NCBI GenBank assembly: GCA_030266015.1
Contig: JAJDHD010000016.1
Location: forward strand, 1-50,476
DNA from: Christensenellaceae bacterium OttesenSCG-928-K19
Lineage (GTDB): Bacteria > Bacillota > Clostridia > Christensenellales > Christensenellaceae
DNA: 50,476 nt
Direction of reading: 5' to 3'
Both the position numbers and the translations under genes were made by a program. Under the pieces are notes generated by a model, which saw only the letters and a list, made by a program, of their open reading frames with translations, did no database searches and had not been told where the DNA came from. Below, in pieces: positions 1-7,147 of this stretch (its first letter is position 1; the number at the start of each line of letters is the position of its first letter).

Positions 1-146
1 TTCAGGATGTGGTGACAGACCAGGTTGCAAAGATTGGAGAGAAAATCTCCATTCGCCGTTTTACACGATATGAAATGGGAGAAGGTCTGGAAAAACGTCA
101 GGACGATTTTGCTCAGGAAGTGGCAGAGCAGGCTGCGGGTAAATAA
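1..146 (+). CDS. tsf: Elongation factor Ts, C-terminal fragment
   Basis: Only the last 47 codons are inside the window, read from base 3 to the TAA at 144-146. EF-Ts is the nucleotide exchange factor that regenerates EF-Tu-GTP during translation. The visible tail contains the IRRF and [10 protein letters not shown] motifs typical of the end of EF-Ts. The position just before pyrH and frr is the usual rpsB-tsf-pyrH-frr order of Bacillota. An intrinsic terminator follows 25 bases after the stop, so tsf most likely ends its operon. The 5' part lies outside the window. Confidence 0.93.
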   Translation, partial: QDVVTDQVAKIGEKISIRRFTRYEMGEGLEKRQDDFAQEVAEQAAGK

Positions 147-168
147 GCAAAAACTATAAGTAATTACG

Positions 169-206
169 AAAATACCGGGCATACAAAATGGGCTCGGTAT
201 TTTTTT
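169..206 (+). terminator. Intrinsic terminator after tsf
   Basis: The arms AATACCGGGC (171-180) and GCTCGGTATT (192-201) pair over 10 bp with one G-U wobble. The loop is 11 bases and a run of T follows to 206. It separates the ribosomal tsf operon from the pyrH promoter at 232-260. Confidence 0.88.
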
Positions 207-231
207 GTTAAGTAATTAGCGATAGTATGTA

Positions 232-260
232 TTGCCGAAAAGCTGGCACTTTGGTATAAT
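232..260 (+). promoter_or_regulatory. Sigma-A promoter for pyrH
   Basis: TTGCCG (232-237) and TATAAT (255-260) are separated by 17 bases. A TGG triplet just before the -10 gives an extended -10 element. Transcription should start near 267, leaving a leader of about 160 bases before pyrH, which itself contains a terminator-like hairpin. Confidence 0.75.
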
Positions 261-340
261 GGTTTGCAGGGTGAAACGATGCGCATAGAACGAGGGCATG
301 TGTTTGAAAGTTTTACGATGCGAAAAAATTTGTTGAAACA

Positions 341-371
341 AGGGAGCATAAAATTTATGTTCTCTTTTTTT
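341..371 (+). terminator. Terminator-like hairpin in the pyrH leader
   Basis: The arms AGGGAGCAT (341-349) and ATGTTCTCT (357-365) pair over 9 bp with two G-U wobbles. An A/T loop separates them and the 3' arm runs into a tract of T up to 371. The hairpin lies between the promoter at 232-260 and the pyrH start at 430. It could attenuate pyrH or end a short RNA of about 105 bases. The direct repeat ACGATGCG (276-283 and 315-322) lies upstream in the leader. No known riboswitch was recognised. Confidence 0.62.
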
Positions 372-429
372 GCATAATTACAGGATGGGCTTGTGTGAAA
401 AGTCGAATGCCAAGACAGGAGAGAAGTAT

Positions 430-1140
430 ATGGAACCGAAATACAAGAGAGTTATAATGAAGATAAGCGGAGAAGCGCTGTGCTCCCAAGAAAATCGTCC
501 GTTGGATTTTGCTATTATCAGCAACGTAACAGACCAGATAATTGAGATTGCAGATGCGGGAGTGGAAGTAGGGATTATTGTAGGAGGCGGCAACATATGG
601 CGTGGGGCGCGTGTGGGCGCGCATATGGATCGCACCACTGCGGATTATATGGGTATGTTGGCAACTGTTATCAATGCGCTTGCTTTGCAGGATAATTTGG
701 AAGAAAAGGGCCTGCAAACGCGCGTGCAGACCGCAATAGAAATGCGACAGATTGCCGAACCGTACATCCGGCGGAAGGCGGTAAAACACTTGGAAAAAGG
801 CCGTGTTGTAATTTTTGCGTGTGGTACAGGGAATCCATATTTTTCTACAGATACAGCAGCAGCTCTTCGTGCGGCGGAGATGGAAGTAGAGCTTATTATG
901 CTTGCCAAAAATGTAGACGGTGTGTATGATAGTGACCCAAAGGAAAATCCGGACGCAAAGCGATATAACAGCCTAAGCTATCTGGAAGTGATCAATAAGG
1001 GGTTGAATGTTATGGACAATACGGCAATAACGCTTTGCATGGATAATTCCATCCCCATCAATGTTTTTGGAGTAAATGAAGAACGTAGCATTGTGCGTGT
1101 GGTAAATGGGGAAGAAATTGGCACGATTATTAAGCCATGA
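430..1140 (+). CDS. pyrH: UMP kinase
   Basis: Phosphorylates UMP to UDP in pyrimidine nucleotide synthesis, as a cytoplasmic hexamer of the amino acid kinase family. The 236-residue product has the usual length. Visible motifs are KISGE (11-15), GGGNIWRG (52-59), the D-R-T-T-A-D region near 67-72, GTGNPYFST (132-140) and [11 protein letters not shown] (160-170), which together form the nucleotide and UMP sites. The frame is open 20 codons further upstream, but the ATG at 430 is chosen because AGGAG lies 8 bases before it and the protein then begins like other PyrH proteins. It follows tsf but has its own promoter and a leader hairpin. The gap to frr is 113 bases. Confidence 0.95.
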   Translation: MEPKYKRVIMKISGEALCSQENRPLDFAIISNVTDQIIEIADAGVEVGIIVGGGNIWRGARVGAHMDRTTADYMGMLATVINALALQDNLEEKGLQTRVQTAIEMRQIAEPYIRRKAVKHLEKGRVVIFACGTGNPYFSTDTAAALRAAEMEVELIMLAKNVDGVYDSDPKENPDAKRYNSLSYLEVINKGLNVMDNTAITLCMDNSIPINVFGVNEERSIVRVVNGEEIGTIIKP

Positions 1141-1159
1141 AAACAGACTGGGAGTGTAC

Positions 1160-1188
1160 TTGTTTTTTTAGCCGAACTAATATAGAAT
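1160..1188 (+). promoter_or_regulatory. Possible promoter for frr
   Basis: TTGTTT (1160-1165) and TAGAAT (1183-1188) lie 17 bases apart in the pyrH-frr gap. The match is moderate and frr could also be read from the pyrH promoter. Confidence 0.42.
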
Positions 1189-1253
1189 ATTATTATCTAC
1201 AATGACGGTAGTTATATCAATGCCATGAGTCTGATCGCGAAAGGAAGGCAATT

Positions 1254-1817
1254 ATGAAAATCGAACATGAAGCTCTGACAAAAGCAGAAGGCAAAATGGA
1301 AAAATCCATTGAGAATTTAAAAAGGGAACTGACCAGCATCAGGGCAGGACGGGCAAATGCGCATTTGCTGGATAATATTATGGTGGATTATTATGGTGCT
1401 CCCACACCGGTGTCACAGGTGGGCAATGTATCCGCGCCGGAGCCGCGCTTGCTTGTGATTTCTCTGTGGGATCCTAGTATGCTGCATGAGGTGGAAAAGG
1501 CGATACAAAAGTCCGATCTCGGGATTAATCCTGCAAATGACGGCAAGGTAATACGGCTTGCGTTTCCGGAGGTGACTGGTGAAAAGCGTCAGGAACTTGT
1601 GAAGCTTGCAAAGAAAAAGGCTGAAGAAGCCAAGGTTGCTATTCGCTCCATCAGAAGGGACGCAAATGAAGCGATCAAAAAGGATAAAAAGTCAAGCGTT
1701 CTTACGGAAGATGATTTTGATATCATAGAGAAGGAAGTGCAGGAACTGACAGATAAAATGACCAAGAAAGCCGATGAGCTTTTGGCTCTGAAGGAAAAGG
1801 AAATCACAGAGATATGA
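1254..1817 (+). CDS. frr: Ribosome recycling factor
   Basis: Splits post-termination ribosomes together with EF-G. The product is 187 residues, against about 185 for the family. The IRAGRAN motif near residues 29-35, the central ISLWDPSML segment and a long charged helical C-terminal half match the three-helix-bundle plus beta-domain form of RRF. AAGGAAGG (1241-1248) precedes the ATG. The stop codon overlaps the next start as ATGA (1814-1817), which suggests translational coupling to the small downstream gene. Confidence 0.95.
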   Translation: MKIEHEALTKAEGKMEKSIENLKRELTSIRAGRANAHLLDNIMVDYYGAPTPVSQVGNVSAPEPRLLVISLWDPSMLHEVEKAIQKSDLGINPANDGKVIRLAFPEVTGEKRQELVKLAKKKAEEAKVAIRSIRRDANEAIKKDKKSSVLTEDDFDIIEKEVQELTDKMTKKADELLALKEKEITEI

Positions 1818-2011
1818 CTGCGGATTTGCTGGGCCTTCCGGTGGAAGTGGCGGAGAGTATGCTGGCAAAAGCTGGCACGGAATATACCGTTACCGGCTAC
1901 CGATCCAAAAAGCCGTATGAAGATGCAGACAGCAGGCGGGTTGTGCGTGTAAAAAGGAACGACGCAGGCATATACGAGCTTACCGTATGTGAGTTTAAAA
2001 CGAAATTGTAA
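1814..2011 (+). CDS. Small PASTA-like protein of unknown function
   Basis: A 65-residue protein whose ATG overlaps the frr stop. It has no signal peptide or membrane segment. The first half (GLPVEVAESMLAKAG, then a beta-rich EYTVTGY stretch) resembles the helix and strand of a PASTA-like unit, in which a conserved L-P/S-x-E-x-A-x-x-x-L helix leads into strands; the second half (RRVVRVKR, IYELTVCEF) looks like two further strands. I recall small proteins of similar size between frr and uppS in other Clostridia but cannot name a family. The operon position suggests a role tied to translation or envelope precursor synthesis, but that is inference from context only. Confidence 0.72.
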   Translation: MTADLLGLPVEVAESMLAKAGTEYTVTGYRSKKPYEDADSRRVVRVKRNDAGIYELTVCEFKTKL

Positions 2012-2021
2012 GAGATATGTG

Positions 2022-2047
2022 TCCCAAGGTTGGGTTCAGCCTTGGGA
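2022..2047 (+). promoter_or_regulatory. Stable hairpin before uppS
   Basis: TCCCAAGGTTG (2022-2032) pairs with CAGCCTTGGGA (2037-2047) over 11 bp with one G-U pair and a GGTT loop. No T tract follows, so it is not a normal intrinsic terminator. It lies between the small ORF stop (2011) and the uppS Shine-Dalgarno (2060-2064). It could be an RNA processing or stability element. Confidence 0.55.
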
Positions 2048-2073
2048 TGATTGTTGAATAGAGGTATTTTTGT

Positions 2074-2817
2074 TTGTTTGGGAAAAAGAAAAAAGTTGAT
2101 TTAACTGAGCTTGATAGGGAAAGGCTGCCCGTGCATGTTGCGGTGATTATGGACGGCAACGGCAGATGGGCAAAGAAGCGCTTGCTGCCACGTGTGGCGG
2201 GGCACAGCGCGGGTGTAAGCACTGTGAAAAAAATAATGCGCATGAGCTCAGATTTGGGAATTCGTTATCTGACGCTGTATGCTTTCTCTACAGAAAACTG
2301 GAAACGGCCGAAAGAGGAAGTGAGTGCGTTGATGCGTCTAGTGATAGATTCGCTTCGCCGTGAACTCGAGGAAATGCACGAGGAAAATGTTGTGTTCAAC
2401 ACATTGGGCGAGATTTCTCAATTTCCGGATGAGGTTGTGGATGTGCTGGTAAACGCAAAAGAAAAGACAAAAAACAATACGGGGATTACTGTGAATTTTG
2501 CCCTGAATTACGGAGCGCGATCTGAAATTGTGCGAGCCGTACGAAAAATTGCGCACAAAGTGGAACAAAAAGAGCTTTCTATTGATCAGATAGATGAAGA
2601 GCAGATTTCACAAAACCTATATACGGTAGGGCAGCCAGACCCTGATTTTCTAATCCGTACGAGTGGGGAGGAACGGCTTTCGAATTACCTGCTATACCAG
2701 CTTGCTTATGCGGAGTTTTATTTTACGCCGGTATATTGGCCGGATTTTACGGAGACGGAGTATAAAAAGGCACTCTTGGAATTTCAAAACAGAAAACGGC
2801 GCTATGGAGGGCTGTAA
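2074..2817 (+). CDS. uppS: Isoprenyl transferase (undecaprenyl diphosphate synthase)
   Basis: Condenses isopentenyl diphosphate units in cis onto farnesyl diphosphate to make undecaprenyl diphosphate, the lipid carrier for cell wall sugars. The 247-residue product shows VAVIMDGNGRWA (22-33) with the catalytic Asp27, a conserved His44, and RTSGEERLSN (195-204), which binds diphosphate. The start is a TTG at 2074 with AGAGG (2060-2064) 9 bases upstream; no ATG lies before the conserved block. It abuts cdsA directly, with the stop at 2815-2817 and the next ATG at 2818. It forms one transcription unit with dxr and ispG, which supply its substrates. Confidence 0.95.
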   Translation: MFGKKKKVDLTELDRERLPVHVAVIMDGNGRWAKKRLLPRVAGHSAGVSTVKKIMRMSSDLGIRYLTLYAFSTENWKRPKEEVSALMRLVIDSLRRELEEMHEENVVFNTLGEISQFPDEVVDVLVNAKEKTKNNTGITVNFALNYGARSEIVRAVRKIAHKVEQKELSIDQIDEEQISQNLYTVGQPDPDFLIRTSGEERLSNYLLYQLAYAEFYFTPVYWPDFTETEYKKALLEFQNRKRRYGGL

Positions 2818-3720
2818 ATGTTAAAACGGATTTTGGTTGCAATCCCGATTGTTGTTTTGGTGGCGCTTGCGGTATTTATTCAAAGCTGGGTGCTGGCAAT
2901 TTTTGTCGTTATTTTGGGGGTTATGTGCCAATATGAGGTTGTGCGGGCGCTTGACGGGAACGGAAAGCCGGTCGTAAAGGCTGTAAGCTATGCATTTGCA
3001 ATCATTCTGGCTTGGTTGTTTTTGTGCAGCAATCATTTTGTATCCGACCTTGGCCTGGAGCCGCTCTTAACCGTGCAATGGGTAATGATGTTGTTTATTG
3101 CCTGTGTTATGGCAACGTTCATTGCCGCTATGTTTACAAAGCGTCATACGGCGGAAAGTATCCTCAACACAATATTGACTCTTGTTTATCCACAGCTTAT
3201 TTTTGCACTCTTTTACCTAATGTTGCTGGATGCACATGTTAACCTGCATGTGTATTCGAATTTGCGGGATATGGCAGTTTATTACAACATTATGCTGCTC
3301 TTATTTCTTGTGTTTTTGCCAGCGATGTTTTCCGACACGTTTGCGTATTTTTTTGGTATGGCATTTGGCAAGAAAAAGCTGTGTCCATCCATCAGCCCCA
3401 AAAAGACGGTTGTTGGTTGTGTAGCAGGCATTGTGGGCGGTGTTTTGGCAGGTGTTTTAATTTGGTTGGTGTTTGAAAATATGCTTACAATCAGTGGCCA
3501 AAAGGTTTTGGTGGGTAGCCTTCCAAACTTCATCATCAAAGGTGGTGTGCTGGCGGCGATCTCGCAGTTTGGAGATCTGTCTGCGTCATATTTGAAACGT
3601 ATGGTGGGGATTAAGGATTTTGGCAAGCTTTTGCCTGGACATGGCGGTGTTGTGGACAGGATGGACAGTATCCTGTTCTGTATTCCTACATTATATATTT
3701 TGAATTTCATCATATTTTAA
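2818..3720 (+). CDS. cdsA: Phosphatidate cytidylyltransferase
   Basis: Makes CDP-diacylglycerol from phosphatidic acid and CTP, the branch point of phospholipid synthesis, in the cytoplasmic membrane. The 300-residue protein is highly hydrophobic with about eight predicted membrane segments. It ends in the CdsA signature: S257-Y-L-K-R, then K266-D, then P-G-H-G-G and D280-R-M-D283, which form the metal and substrate site. The ATG follows the uppS stop without a gap, and a GGAGG inside the end of uppS acts as ribosome binding site. The gap to dxr is a few bases. Confidence 0.95.
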   Translation: MLKRILVAIPIVVLVALAVFIQSWVLAIFVVILGVMCQYEVVRALDGNGKPVVKAVSYAFAIILAWLFLCSNHFVSDLGLEPLLTVQWVMMLFIACVMATFIAAMFTKRHTAESILNTILTLVYPQLIFALFYLMLLDAHVNLHVYSNLRDMAVYYNIMLLLFLVFLPAMFSDTFAYFFGMAFGKKKLCPSISPKKTVVGCVAGIVGGVLAGVLIWLVFENMLTISGQKVLVGSLPNFIIKGGVLAAISQFGDLSASYLKRMVGIKDFGKLLPGHGGVVDRMDSILFCIPTLYILNFIIF

Positions 3721-3741
3721 CCGATGGGAGATGCTATAGAC

Positions 3742-4884
3742 TTGAAAAAAATCAGCATATTGGGTGCGACAGGCTCGGTAGGATCGCAGGCGCTTGAGAT
3801 TGTGCGTGCGTTCCCGGACAAATTAAAAGTTGTGTGCTTGTCTGCAAATGAAGATATAGAAGGCCTGGCGGCGGCAGCTAATGAGTTTAAGCCAGAGGTT
3901 GTGGCATTTACGGGCAGTGACGGACAACAAAAGCTCGCATCCATGCTCCCTGATGGTACAGAACTGATTTACGGGAAGAATACGCTGGAACGAGCGGTTA
4001 TGTCGGTCGATACAGATTTGGTAGTGCTGGCTGTGCTTGGTATTGCTGGGTTACCCGCTTTTTTTTCATGTCTGGAGAATAACATTCCCGTAGCGCTGGC
4101 AAACAAAGAATCCCTTGTTTGTGGTGCTGATGTGGCACAAAAACGTATGGATGAAACAGGGACACAGGTATTGCCTGTGGATAGCGAGCATTCAGGGATA
4201 TTCCAATGCCTGGGGAATAGCTATGACACACAGGATGTGGAACGTATTTGGATCACAGCGTCTGGTGGCCCGTTTTTGTATGCCTCAAAAGAAGAAATTG
4301 ATAACGCGCCTGTAGAGAGGGCGTTGAAACATCCCAATTGGAGCATGGGGGAGAAAATTACAATCGATTCGGCATCACTTGCAAACAAAGGCTTAGAAGT
4401 GATCGAAGCGTTCTATTTATTTCGTATGCCTGCGGATAAAATAAACGTGGTAGTGCATCCGCAAAGCTTGATCCATGCAATGGTGGAGATGAAGGATTCC
4501 TCGGTTACAGCCCAAATTGGCCCGGTGGATATGCGGCTGCCGCTGCAAAAAGCGATGCTTTATCCAGAAATGTGTAAATTTTCAATGAACAAGCCCCTAA
4601 ATTTCTTGGAAATTGGTACAATAGAATTGTTGCCGCCGGATATGGAGAGATTTCCTTGCTTGAAGCTGGCATATGACGCAATTGAGAATGATGTGACCGC
4701 GGCTTATAATATTGCGGACGAAGAGGCCGTAGACCTTTATATCCGCGGGCGGATACGGTTTGGGGAAATCAGCGGGATTGTAGAGGATGCAATGGCAAAG
4801 TTTGCTGGCGTCCATCCAGGTAGCCTTGTTGAGATTATGGATTTAGATGAGCGGGTGCGGGAGTATATCCGTCAAAAAAACTGA
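3742..4884 (+). CDS. dxr: 1-deoxy-D-xylulose 5-phosphate reductoisomerase
   Basis: Second enzyme of the MEP pathway: rearranges and reduces DXP to MEP with NADPH and a divalent metal. With the TTG at 3742 as start the protein is 380 residues and begins MKKISILGATGSVG, the normal Dxr N-terminus with the NADPH fold at 8-14. A GGGAG at 3726-3730 sits 11 bases before this TTG, whereas the in-frame ATG at 3724 has no ribosome binding site. Other motifs are NKES (121-124), D147-S-E149-H-S with the metal ligands, SGGPF near 174-178 and NKGLEVIEA (215-223). It lies between cdsA and rseP, as is common in Bacillota. Confidence 0.95.
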   Translation: MKKISILGATGSVGSQALEIVRAFPDKLKVVCLSANEDIEGLAAAANEFKPEVVAFTGSDGQQKLASMLPDGTELIYGKNTLERAVMSVDTDLVVLAVLGIAGLPAFFSCLENNIPVALANKESLVCGADVAQKRMDETGTQVLPVDSEHSGIFQCLGNSYDTQDVERIWITASGGPFLYASKEEIDNAPVERALKHPNWSMGEKITIDSASLANKGLEVIEAFYLFRMPADKINVVVHPQSLIHAMVEMKDSSVTAQIGPVDMRLPLQKAMLYPEMCKFSMNKPLNFLEIGTIELLPPDMERFPCLKLAYDAIENDVTAAYNIADEEAVDLYIRGRIRFGEISGIVEDAMAKFAGVHPGSLVEIMDLDERVREYIRQKN

Positions 4885-4914
4885 TTACACATATTTGTTT
4901 TGGAGGAAGTTAGT

Positions 4915-5934
4915 TTGCAAATAGTAATTATGGTGGTTGCTACAGTGCTTTTGTTGAGCGGCCTTATCGTGGTGCATGAATTTGGCCATTATCTTGTTGC
5001 GAAAAAGCGGGGAATCAAAGTAGTCGAATTTGCGATTGGGTTTGGGCCTAGACTAATCAAATGGTATCGGGGAGAGACGGAGTTTTCCATTCGTCCAATT
5101 CTGTTTGGCGGGTTTGTGAAATTCCCGGATGATGTGGAAGAAGAGCCGCAAGAAGGCGATTTTCGTTCCGCCAGCCTGAAATCAAAGGCGCTTACGATTG
5201 TTGCGGGACCGGCTATGAATGTGATATTGGCTATTGTTCTGGCAATTGTGTTTCTTACTGCGATGGGAGAGGCTCAAGCAGTTATTGCCGATGTTCAGCA
5301 AGGTTCTCCAGCGCAGGAGGCCGGCCTGATGGAGGGCGACGCGATTCGCGAAATGAATGGTCAAAACATAGATTTCTTTTACTATGACACGATAGATTCT
5401 CAAAATGCCGAGGGCAGGGAGAGCATGACCATCACTGTGGAGCGGGATGGCGAACGCATTGAGCTTGAAGTTCCTTATGCGGAAATTAATGGGAAAAAAG
5501 CGGTTGGCATTAGCTATGGGCCGGAATTGCGTCCGTTTAGTGTGGGGGAATCGTTTGGACTCAGTTTTAAATGGATTGGCATTAAGACGGGTGAGATACT
5601 GAATGCTTTGGGTGGCGTTTTCTTCCGAGGCGAAGTGGAGAATGTAGGTGGCATTGTGGCCACGACAGTTGTTGTGGGGCAGGCAGTGCAAAGCGGTCTT
5701 GCCACGGTTATTATGCTTGCGTCACTCATCAGTATTAATCTTGCAATTGTAAACCTGCTGCCCATACCGGCGCTGGATGGGGGGAAATTGGTACTGTATG
5801 CGATAGAGGGCATACGCCGAAAGCCTGCGTCTGAGCGGCTGGAAGGGGTGCTTAACCTTGCTGGGTTTGTATTGTTAATTGGGTTGTCTGTGTTCCTGGT
5901 GTTTCAGGATGTTGGGCGGTTGGTTGCAGGGTAG
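4915..5934 (+). CDS. rseP: Site-2 zinc metalloprotease, RseP/RasP family
   Basis: Intramembrane protease that cleaves membrane-bound regulators, such as anti-sigma factors, and spent signal peptides. The first membrane segment carries HEFGH (21-25), two zinc-binding His with the catalytic Glu. A PDZ domain follows at about 100-170 (GSPAQEAGL, GDAIREMNG). The C-terminal membrane part has NLLPIPALDGG (280-290), whose Asp is the third zinc ligand. The protein is 339 residues if started at the TTG at 4915, which has GGAGG (4902-4906) 8 bases upstream; a TTG at 4900 in the same frame has no such site. The target is not visible here. Confidence 0.94.
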   Translation: MQIVIMVVATVLLLSGLIVVHEFGHYLVAKKRGIKVVEFAIGFGPRLIKWYRGETEFSIRPILFGGFVKFPDDVEEEPQEGDFRSASLKSKALTIVAGPAMNVILAIVLAIVFLTAMGEAQAVIADVQQGSPAQEAGLMEGDAIREMNGQNIDFFYYDTIDSQNAEGRESMTITVERDGERIELEVPYAEINGKKAVGISYGPELRPFSVGESFGLSFKWIGIKTGEILNALGGVFFRGEVENVGGIVATTVVVGQAVQSGLATVIMLASLISINLAIVNLLPIPALDGGKLVLYAIEGIRRKPASERLEGVLNLAGFVLLIGLSVFLVFQDVGRLVAG

Positions 5935-5988
5935 CAAGGCGGCTGGAGTGTTAAGGGGCAGAGAAGTGTTATTGGGAGGTTGGATACG

Positions 5989-7056
5989 TTGAAAAACACA
6001 AGGGTTGTTACTATAGGTGATGTGGCGGTGGGCGGCGGTAATAAGATGGCCATTCAGTCCATGACCAATACCGACACGAAAAAAGTGCAGCAAACAGTAA
6101 ACCAGATCCTTGCGCTGGAGTCGGCGGGTTGCGATATTGTTCGCAGTGCGATCTATGATATGGAAAGCGCCAAACGTATTCCCAAAATAAAAGAACAGAT
6201 ACATATTCCATTTGTGGCGGATGTGCACTTTGACCATGAGATTGCTATTGCCGCCATAGAATATGGTGCGGATAAAATCAGGATTAATCCTGGCAATATT
6301 GGTGACGAGAAAAAAATCAAGGCGGTGGTAGACGCCGCAAAGACACATGGTATTCCTATCAGGGTGGGCGCAAACGCAGGTTCGCTTTCCAAGGCAATCA
6401 TGCAAAAGTATGGTGCGCCATCTGCAGACGCGCTGGTTGAAAGCGCCATGGGCAATATCAGGATACTGGAGAAGTCGGGATTTCACGAGATAGTTGTTTC
6501 TATCAAGTCTTCTTCCGCGCCGGTCTGTGTGGAAGCATACCGCAAAATATCAAAGCTGGTGGATTATCCCCTTCATCTGGGGGTTACAGAAGCGGGCACC
6601 TATAAAAACGCAATTATAAAATCTGCGATTGGTCTTGGTACGTTAGTTCTTGAAGGGATCGGGGATACAATGCGCGTGTCTATCACTGGCGACCCGGTGC
6701 AGGAGATTTACGCAGCGCGAGACATATTAAAGAATTGTGGCGTAAAGCTGGGCGGTGTGGAAATTATTTCCTGCCCTACCTGCGCACGCTGTTCACTCGA
6801 TATCGAAAAAATTGCAAATAGCATAGAATCGTTTACCCAAAACCTGAAAGTGCCCATGAAAGTGGCGATCATGGGTTGTGCGGTGAATGGTCCAGGCGAA
6901 GCAAAAGAAGCGGATGTTGGAATTGCGGGAGGGCGCAACGAGGCGCTCTTGTTTTCGCGTGGAAAGATCATCCATAAAGTTGATGAATTTGATATTTTGC
7001 CGGAATTAAAACGTCTTATCATGGAGTTTCAGCAGGATTATGCAGGTAAATATTAA
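5989..7056 (+). CDS. ispG: 4-hydroxy-3-methylbut-2-en-1-yl diphosphate synthase
   Basis: Iron-sulfur enzyme of the MEP pathway that converts MEcPP to HMBPP. The 355-residue protein has an N-terminal TIM barrel and a C-terminal 4Fe-4S domain. Cluster ligands are C262, C265, C297 and E304; their spacing (3, 32, 7) is the same as in E. coli IspG. NGPGEA carries the Glu. The start chosen is TTG 5989, with GGGAGG 8-9 bases upstream, giving MKNTRVVTIGD like other IspG proteins; a TTG at 5980 is an alternative adding three residues. Together with dxr and uppS it makes this block an isoprenoid cluster. In this position Bacillus carries proS instead. Confidence 0.95.
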   Translation: MKNTRVVTIGDVAVGGGNKMAIQSMTNTDTKKVQQTVNQILALESAGCDIVRSAIYDMESAKRIPKIKEQIHIPFVADVHFDHEIAIAAIEYGADKIRINPGNIGDEKKIKAVVDAAKTHGIPIRVGANAGSLSKAIMQKYGAPSADALVESAMGNIRILEKSGFHEIVVSIKSSSAPVCVEAYRKISKLVDYPLHLGVTEAGTYKNAIIKSAIGLGTLVLEGIGDTMRVSITGDPVQEIYAARDILKNCGVKLGGVEIISCPTCARCSLDIEKIANSIESFTQNLKVPMKVAIMGCAVNGPGEAKEADVGIAGGRNEALLFSRGKIIHKVDEFDILPELKRLIMEFQQDYAGKY

Positions 7057-7060
7057 TGCA

Positions 7061-7107
7061 AACAGCCTTTTAATTGCACAGTGCATAAAGTGCCGGTTGT
7101 TGTTTTA
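7061..7107 (+). terminator. Weak terminator-like hairpin after ispG
   Basis: AACAGCC (7061-7067) can pair with GGTTGTT (7095-7101), with an inner GCAC/GTGC pair, followed by GTTTTA. The T tract is short, so termination is uncertain and polC may be partly co-transcribed. Confidence 0.3.
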
Positions 7108-7147
7108 TAGTTGAATGACATAAGTATGGACAGGGGTAGAAAAGGTA

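Noticed and set aside
5875-6486. 203-codon open frame on the - strand opposite ispG
   Set aside because: IspG is certain on the + strand; the antisense product has no family features.
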